Of a DNA stretch of 64,000 nucleotides, positions 56,557-64,000 are shown piece after piece. This DNA comes from Roseateles aquatilis (GTDB lineage: Bacteria; Pseudomonadota; Gammaproteobacteria; Burkholderiales; Burkholderiaceae_C), in the NCBI RefSeq assembly GCF_002205645.1, contig NZ_NIOF01000002.1:1-64000 (forward strand), given 5' to 3'. The notes under the pieces are model-generated. The model was not told where the DNA came from. It did not search any database and saw nothing but the letters and a program-made list of their open reading frames with translations. Position numbers and translations under genes: made by a program. The first letter of the stretch is position 1; each line of letters opens with the position of its first letter.

Positions 56557-57765
56557 ATGGGCATCAAGATTCTTTGGTACATCAGCAGCCCCGACGGCCC
56601 GATCCCCTGGGAGCGCGCGCAGTCCTGGCAGAACGATCCGGCGCAGCTCGTCGCGCAGGCGCAGAACATCGACCGGCTGGGCTTCTACGGCGCGCTGCTG
56701 GCCACCGATCAGCACGAGTCGTTGAGCCTGACCGGCCTGCTGGTGGCCTACACCCAGCGCATGAAGTTCCTGACCGCGCAGCATCCGGGGCTGATCACGC
56801 CGGCCAAGCTGGCGCAGATGGCGTTGACGGTGGATCGGTTCAGCAACGGCCGGCTGCTGTTCAACGTCGTCAACGGCAACGACGTGGGCCTCAAGAGCAT
56901 GGGCATGCCCATCCCGCACGACGAGCGCTACGCCTACAGCCACGAGTTCTGGGACGCGTTCCAGCAGCTCTACGCGGGCTCCAACGACGGCTACGCCGGC
57001 AAGTACATCCAGATCGCGCCGCGCGCGCTGGTGCCGCTGCGCTCGCCCCTGCCGCCGACGCAGACCCCGACGATGCCGCTGTGGGGCGCGGGGACCTCCG
57101 AGCCCGGCGTCGAGCACTCGGCCAAGCTGCTGGACTGGTATCTGAGCTTCGCCGACACGCCGCCCAGGCTGGGCGAGAAGTTCCGCAAGGTCGGCGCGCG
57201 CGCCGCGGCGCATGGCCGCCAGTTGCGCTTCGGCACGCGGCTGCAGATCATCGTCCGCGACACCGAGGAGCAAGCCTGGGCTCATGCGCAATGGATCCTG
57301 GACCAGACCTCGCACGAGACGGCGGTGCGTCTGGCCGGCCGGCAGCTCGGCCCGAAGGGGTTGGACCAGGAGATCGAGAGCGACGATCCCCTCGTGCACA
57401 AGCGCATCGAGGCGCTGCGCGCGGGACGGCTGCCCGCGGTGCGTGACCTGGAGGTCTACCCGAACGTCTGGGTCGGCCCGAGCCCGTTCGGCTTCGACAT
57501 CCTGCATCCGTGGGCGGGCACCTGGATCGTCGGCAGCACCGAGCAGGTCGCCGAGCGCTTGAAGGAGTTCCACGCCCACGGCACCGAAGCCTTCATCCTG
57601 TCCGGCTGGCCGCTGGTGCCCGAGGCGCAGCGCATCGCGCGCACGCTGCTGCCGCTGCTGGACCTGGACCACGGCTTCGAGGTCCCGGCCTTCGACGAGG
57701 GGGACCCGGAGCATGCGCGGCTGGCCGCCACGCTGCCGCCGCATGAGGCGCCCACGCACGGATGA
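56557..57765 (+). CDS. SsuD/SfnG-like FMNH2-dependent monooxygenase
   Basis: Luciferase-like TIM-barrel enzyme of 402 residues. Typical stretches are IKILWYISSPDGPIPWERAQ, LGFYGALLATDQHESLSLTG, MKFLTAQHPGLITPAKLAQMA, LTVDRFSNGRLLFNVVNGND and YAYSHEFWDAFQQLY. The VNGND and the HPG with Arg regions correspond to the SsuD sulfonate/FMN pocket. The likely reaction is oxygenolytic cleavage of a C-S bond, releasing sulfite or sulfinate. It uses FMNH2 from the reductase at 51.1 kb. AAGGAG is eight bases upstream of the ATG, and a -24/-12 promoter is close. Confidence 0.9.
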   Translation: MGIKILWYISSPDGPIPWERAQSWQNDPAQLVAQAQNIDRLGFYGALLATDQHESLSLTGLLVAYTQRMKFLTAQHPGLITPAKLAQMALTVDRFSNGRLLFNVVNGNDVGLKSMGMPIPHDERYAYSHEFWDAFQQLYAGSNDGYAGKYIQIAPRALVPLRSPLPPTQTPTMPLWGAGTSEPGVEHSAKLLDWYLSFADTPPRLGEKFRKVGARAAAHGRQLRFGTRLQIIVRDTEEQAWAHAQWILDQTSHETAVRLAGRQLGPKGLDQEIESDDPLVHKRIEALRAGRLPAVRDLEVYPNVWVGPSPFGFDILHPWAGTWIVGSTEQVAERLKEFHAHGTEAFILSGWPLVPEAQRIARTLLPLLDLDHGFEVPAFDEGDPEHARLAATLPPHEAPTHG

Positions 57766-57772
57766 CGTGACA

Positions 57773-57800
57773 GGGGCCGGCGCCTCGTGGTGCCGGCCCC
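57773..57800. terminator. Bidirectional terminator between two convergent monooxygenase genes
   Basis: GGGGCCGGCGCC and GGTGCCGGCCCC form a 12-base stem with one G-T pair and a TCGT loop. It lies between the two stop codons (57765 and 57807). No long T-run is seen on either side. Confidence 0.65.
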
Positions 57801-57806
57801 GCGTGC

Positions 57807-58910
57807 TCAGGCGGCGCGGCGATCGGCCTGCCGGCCCTGAGCGGTCGCGTGCGCCCGGCGCGCCACTTCCTCGCGCACGGCGGGGATGATGTAGCGCCCA
57901 TAGTCGATCGCGTCCGGCAGCGGGTCATAGCCGCGGCTCAGGAAGGTCGTCACGCCGATGTCGTGGTACGCCAGCAGCGATTCGATGATGGTGTCCGGCG
58001 TGCCGACCAGCGAGGTGCTATCAGTGCCGCCGCCGATGGCCGTCGACGTGCCGATGAACAGCGCCTTGTCGTGGATCTCGCCGCGCGCGGCCAGCGCGAG
58101 CTGGCGCTCGGCGCCGCCGCTCAGGCCCTGCTGCTCGATGCGTCCGCGCGCGGCGGTGTTGGCCTTCAGCGTGGCCTCGATCTCGCGCGCCTTCTTCCAG
58201 GCGAGTTCCTCGGTGGCGCCGATGATCAACCGCACCGACAGGCTCACGCGCGGCGCGCTCTTGCCGGCCGCGGCCGCGATCTCGCGCAGCTTGTCGATGC
58301 GCGCCTTCGTGTCCTCCAGGCTCTCGGCCCACAGCGCGTACAGGTCGGTGTGCTCGACCGCCACGCGGTACGCACCCTCCGACGATCCGCCCAGCGAGAT
58401 CGGAATGTGCGGCGCCTGCAGCGGCTTCACCGGCGAGAACGCGCCTTCCAACCGGTAGAAGCGGCCCTCGTAGTCGAATGGCTGGTCCTCGGTCCAGGTG
58501 CGGCGGACGATGTCCAGGTATTCCCCGGCGCGCTCGTAGCGCTCGGCCTTGTCCAGCAGCCGCTCGCCGTGGCCAGGTTCCGGCGCGTGACCGGTGATGG
58601 TGTGGAGGCGGATGCGTCCGCCGGTGGTCTGGTCCAGCGTTGCGAAGGCGCGCGCCGCCACCGTCGGCGGCACCAGGCCGGGCCGGTGCGCGATCATGAA
58701 ACCGAGCCGCTCGGTGTGCGCGGCGGCATGCGCCGCCAGGAACATCGGATCGCCGCCGCCGTTGGCGATCAGCACGCGGTCGAAGCCGGCGTGCTCGTGC
58801 GCGCGGGCCAGGTCGCGCAGGTAGGTCAGGTCCAGGCGCGGCGTGGCGTTGGCCGCGCGCTGCGCCAGCTGGTTACGGGGAAAGAGGCCGCCGACGAATT
58901 CGATGGGCAT
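57807..58910 (-). CDS. SsuD-like FMNH2-dependent monooxygenase (second)
   Basis: Luciferase-like enzyme of 367 residues. Markers are PIEFVGGLFPRNQLAQRAAN, FDRVLIANGGGDPMFLAAHAAA, LGFMIAHRPGLVPPTVAARAF, LDQTTGGRIRLHTITGHAPEP and RRTWTEDQPFDYEGRFYRLEG. ISLGGSSEGAYRVAVEHTDLYALW matches the SsuD core, and SLVGTPDTIIESLLAYHDIG the C-terminal region. It shares the fold but little sequence with the first monooxygenase, so each probably uses a different sulfonate or sulfone. It follows a secreted hydrolase gene by 54 bases on the same strand. Confidence 0.9.
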   Translation of the reverse strand: MPIEFVGGLFPRNQLAQRAANATPRLDLTYLRDLARAHEHAGFDRVLIANGGGDPMFLAAHAAAHTERLGFMIAHRPGLVPPTVAARAFATLDQTTGGRIRLHTITGHAPEPGHGERLLDKAERYERAGEYLDIVRRTWTEDQPFDYEGRFYRLEGAFSPVKPLQAPHIPISLGGSSEGAYRVAVEHTDLYALWAESLEDTKARIDKLREIAAAAGKSAPRVSLSVRLIIGATEELAWKKAREIEATLKANTAARGRIEQQGLSGGAERQLALAARGEIHDKALFIGTSTAIGGGTDSTSLVGTPDTIIESLLAYHDIGVTTFLSRGYDPLPDAIDYGRYIIPAVREEVARRAHATAQGRQADRRAA

Positions 58911-58964
58911 GGGAAGCTCCTTGGGCTGGATGAACGTGGAAGGGACAGGGGAGAGCGATGCCGC

Positions 58965-60356
58965 TCATTCCAGCGACGGCGCGCAGCGCGGCTGGATGGG
59001 CTGGCCGGCGATGGCCTTCTTCGCGAATGGCACCGAGTCCTTCAGCGATGCGTTGACCGTCGCGCTGTGGCCCAGCCCGGCATAGAGGTGACCCTCGACG
59101 ACGGTGCCCGCCGCGCAGGCATCGCGCATCAACGCGAGCTGGCTGATCGCCGACGGCGTCACGTCGTCGGCGCCGGTGCCGATGAAGACCGGGTGGGGGA
59201 TCGCGAGGGTCGGGTACTCGCTGTAGCGGGCGCTGCGGCGCGGCGCGTCGGCCAGGTACTTCTGATAACCGGGGCCCGGTGTCGCCAGACGCGCGTTGGC
59301 GATCGTCAGGCCGTTGCCGACGACGTCGGACGCGACCTGCGACAGGCAGGCCTGGCGCGCCTGCGCGACCAGCGGCAGGCCCTGCTCGGTGAAGACCTCC
59401 TCGGGCTTGAGCGACGGGTCGTGCTGCTGATCGACGACGAAACCGAAGAAGCCGTAGGCCAGCGAGTCGTCGACCTTGTTGGGATCCCGCTGCAGCGGGA
59501 TCGGCGTGGCCTTGGGGTCGCGATAGATCACGCCGGTGGCCACTGAGCCCTTGACGCCCAGCTCCGGCGCGTAACGGGTCTGGTAGGCCGCCGCGGCGAA
59601 GACACCGATGCCGCCTTGCGACTGGCCGACCAGCAGCACGCGGTTGTCCAGCCCCGGCACGTCGCGGATGACGGCGCGGGCGCTGTCCAGGATGCCGTAG
59701 GCCAGCATCGGCACGTTGATCAGCGGGTGCGGGCCGGCGACGCCCAGGCCCTCGTAATCGCTGGCGACGATCGCGAAGCCTTCCCTCAACCAGCGGCTGA
59801 GGTAGCGCACGTCGCGATAGGAGCGCCCGGCCCAGGACGGCGCGCAGATGTCGGCCAGCCCGACGGTGCCGTGGCCCCAGGCCAGCACCGGCCAGCCGCC
59901 GGCGGGCGGCGTGCCGCGCGGAATGAACAACGCGCCCGAGATCACCACCGGCGTCTTGCCGTCGAAGCCGCTGGTCGAGGTGTACAGGATGCGCAACTGG
60001 CGTGCCGCCTCGGGCAGGCCGACCAGCTCGGGCAGCGGCTCGGTGCGCAGCAGCCGGCCGGGCGTGGCCGGGATCGCCTCGGTCCAGCGGTAGAAGTCGG
60101 AGACGCGGCCGTCGCCCTGCGTGGGGTCGGGTTTGGGCGCGAAGGTCTGCGCGTTGGCGGACAACGCGGCGCCCACGGCCAGCGTGCCCATGAACAGGGC
60201 GCCTTGCGCGATCAGGCGACGGAGTGCGCGTGCGCGTGCGTGAGCGGCGACGACGGCCCGGGCCGCGAGCGCGCGCGGCTGCGTGATCGCCGCGCGCGGG
60301 CGCAGGGACGGGAGAGCCTGGAGGGACGGGAGGGACGGGAGGGACGGGAATCGCAT
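58965..60356 (-). CDS. Secreted alpha/beta hydrolase (lipase-like)
   Basis: Predicted exported hydrolase of 463 residues. After a long basic N-region the signal helix reads LIAQGALFMGTLAVGAALSANAQ. The core holds VLAWGHGTVGLADICAPSW (oxyanion region), the nucleophile in VLLVGQSQGGIGVFAAAAY, an Asp in FIGTGADDVTPSAISQL and His in LYAGLGHSATVNASL. The fold resembles secretory lipases or esterases. The first 20 residues carry a repeated PSL unit from a nine-base DNA repeat, a possible variable tract. It may free a sulfonate or sulfate ester before uptake; that is context inference. Confidence 0.85.
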   Translation of the reverse strand: MRFPSLPSLPSLQALPSLRPRAAITQPRALAARAVVAAHARARALRRLIAQGALFMGTLAVGAALSANAQTFAPKPDPTQGDGRVSDFYRWTEAIPATPGRLLRTEPLPELVGLPEAARQLRILYTSTSGFDGKTPVVISGALFIPRGTPPAGGWPVLAWGHGTVGLADICAPSWAGRSYRDVRYLSRWLREGFAIVASDYEGLGVAGPHPLINVPMLAYGILDSARAVIRDVPGLDNRVLLVGQSQGGIGVFAAAAYQTRYAPELGVKGSVATGVIYRDPKATPIPLQRDPNKVDDSLAYGFFGFVVDQQHDPSLKPEEVFTEQGLPLVAQARQACLSQVASDVVGNGLTIANARLATPGPGYQKYLADAPRRSARYSEYPTLAIPHPVFIGTGADDVTPSAISQLALMRDACAAGTVVEGHLYAGLGHSATVNASLKDSVPFAKKAIAGQPIQPRCAPSLE

Positions 60357-60423
60357 GGCGGGTGTTCCTTGTGGGGGTCGGCGGGGACCGCGCGGCCGCC
60401 CGGGGCGGCCGGCGCGGGCCGCG

Positions 60424-63018
<2,595 letters not shown>

Positions 63019-63046
63019 GAACGGTAAGCCTGTTGTTTTGGGCATG

Positions 63047-63077
63047 CGGCGGCGCAACGCAGCGTGCTGCGCCGTCG
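63047..63077. repeat. Inverted repeat upstream of the second TonB receptor
   Basis: CGGCGGCGCA and TGCGCCGTCG pair over ten bases with one G-T pair and an 11-base loop. It may be an operator of the receptor operon or a terminator for the SfnB-like gene ending at 63236. Its left side resembles the palindrome at 56347-56364 (shared GCGCAACGC). Confidence 0.45.
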
Positions 63078-63235
63078 TGCGGGCGATCCGGGGAGGCTGG
63101 GAGGAGGGCGGGCGTGTCAGGGGCGACAGCCACGACAGCGCGGACAGCGGCCGAGGGATCCGCCCATGCGCGTCGCTCGTGAAGCCGATCGCATGGCGCT
63201 CATCGGAGGAACGGCGGGCAGGCGACGGGAGCGAG

Positions 63236-64000
63236 TCATGGCGCGCCCGCCGCGGTGGTGCCGGCGTTCTGCCGCCGCTCGCGCAGCGCGGCGCCGTACT
63301 CCGCCGGGTCCACGCCGTTGAGGTAGTAGTTGCCGACGTGGTGCAGGCGCCAGCGGATCGGGTCGTGTGTGGTGTGGACGCGCGCATCGCGCCAGAAGCG
63401 ATCGAGGTTCCACTTGGCCAGCGACGAGTTGGCGCCGAGCAGCGCGAACATGTCGCTGGAGATGCGCAGCGAGGCGTCGTCCGACGCCGCGCGCGCGGAG
63501 GCCACCGCCAGGATCAGCTCGTCCTGCAGCGGCTTGCTGTCCGGGTCGACGCGGTGCTCGTCGAAGCGCTGCGCGGCATGGCGCAGCAGCGCCTCGGCGG
63601 CGCGCACGGCGACGGCGTACTCGCCGATGGTCTTGATGATGTGCGGCTCCTGCGCCGCGTGTTCGACTTCGGCGTCCACCCATGGCCGGCTGTTGTGGCG
63701 CAGATGATGGATGGCGGCGTCCAGCGCGCCGCGCGCGATGCCGGTGTCGATGGCGGCATGCAGGATCTGCGGCCAGGTCAGGCCGGTGCGCGGCATGCCG
63801 CCGGGGCCTTGCGGCCGGCGCGGCACGAAACGCTCGTCGACGACGATGCCGTTGAAGCGCACCGTGCCGCTGACCGAGTGCCGCTGGCCGAAGGCGCGCC
63901 AGTCGTCCACCAGCTCCAGCCCGGGCGTGTCGCGGTGCAGCAGGATGTTGATCGGGCCCTCGGTGGAGCCGGCGCTCAGCGAGATCCACTCGGCCAGGTA
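63236..64000 (-). CDS. SfnB/DszC-like acyl-CoA-dehydrogenase-fold enzyme (C-terminal part, cut by window edge)
   Basis: Flavin enzyme with the acyl-CoA dehydrogenase fold, involved in organosulfur acquisition. About 254 C-terminal residues are in the window, beginning YLAEWISLSAGSTEGPINILLH. WRAFGQRHSVSGTVRFNGIVVDE is the conserved mid-region of this family. The rest shows helical parts AAIDTGIARGALDAAIHHLR, ASLRISSDMFALLGANSSL and HHVGNYYLNGVDP. SfnB and DszC use reduced FMN to oxidise sulfur or sulfones, matching the FMN reductase nearby. The N-terminal part is not visible. Confidence 0.88.
   Translation of the reverse strand, partial: YLAEWISLSAGSTEGPINILLHRDTPGLELVDDWRAFGQRHSVSGTVRFNGIVVDERFVPRRPQGPGGMPRTGLTWPQILHAAIDTGIARGALDAAIHHLRHNSRPWVDAEVEHAAQEPHIIKTIGEYAVAVRAAEALLRHAAQRFDEHRVDPDSKPLQDELILAVASARAASDDASLRISSDMFALLGANSSLAKWNLDRFWRDARVHTTHDPIRWRLHHVGNYYLNGVDPAEYGAALRERRQNAGTTAAGAP

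Overview
The window is high-GC DNA (mostly in the high-60s percent G+C by eye) whose gene content and order point to a beta-proteobacterium of the order Burkholderiales, probably near Roseateles/Mitsuaria/Rhizobacter. The placement rests on the trxB / Crp-Fnr / ftsK / lolA / rarA block, a Cys-type intracellular PHA depolymerase, a solo rsxB next to nth, and zapA followed by a 6S-like RNA. The genus is an inference.

Layout. 1-23.1 kb is mainly core chromosome. It holds trxB (partial), a Crp/Fnr regulator, ftsK, lolA, rarA, an amino-acid-type binding protein, a LysR regulator divergent from a sugE/gdx exporter, a TRAP dctQM pair, yqeY, rpsU, a degenerate GGDEF protein, an EVE protein, a 6S RNA candidate, zapA plus a coiled-coil partner, nth, rsxB, phaZ, an aromatic aminotransferase and uvrB. 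Just after uvrB sits a higBA toxin-antitoxin cassette. It is flanked by two diverged copies of the uvrB 3' end, so it looks like an insertion that duplicated or rebuilt the gene tail.

23.1-30.5 kb is accessory: AraC and SDR genes, a small cREC-like protein with a membrane partner, a secreted dienelactone-hydrolase-like protein, a truncated SDR fused to a signal peptide, and a 736-residue AT-richer orphan protein of unknown function. 30.5-33.4 kb carries an overlapping DUF2252/SulP pair. 33.5-40.9 kb is a phosphonate catabolic operon: a divergent LysR gene, then phnD-phnC-phnE-phnA-iron alcohol dehydrogenase-phnY. It has no phnW transaminase, which suggests an alcohol such as 2-hydroxyethylphosphonate is oxidised to phosphonoacetaldehyde, then phosphonoacetate, then acetate plus phosphate.

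40.9-47.6 kb has a GNAT protein, a two-component system in one operon with a sterol-desaturase-like enzyme, a small secreted protein with a two-fold Cys repeat, and two genes in an AT-richer patch. 47.7 kb to the end is an organosulfur-scavenging island: a DszB-like binding protein, a sigma-54 activator lacking a sensor domain, a class II aldolase, an FMN reductase, an SBP_bac_5 lipoprotein, two TonB-dependent receptors, two SsuD/SfnG-like flavin monooxygenases, a secreted alpha/beta hydrolase, and an SfnB/DszC-like enzyme running off the end. Two divergent -24/-12 promoters with a palindrome between them fit control by the local sigma-54 activator.

No CRISPR array, tRNA or rRNA was seen. All family names come from reading motifs by eye, with no database search.
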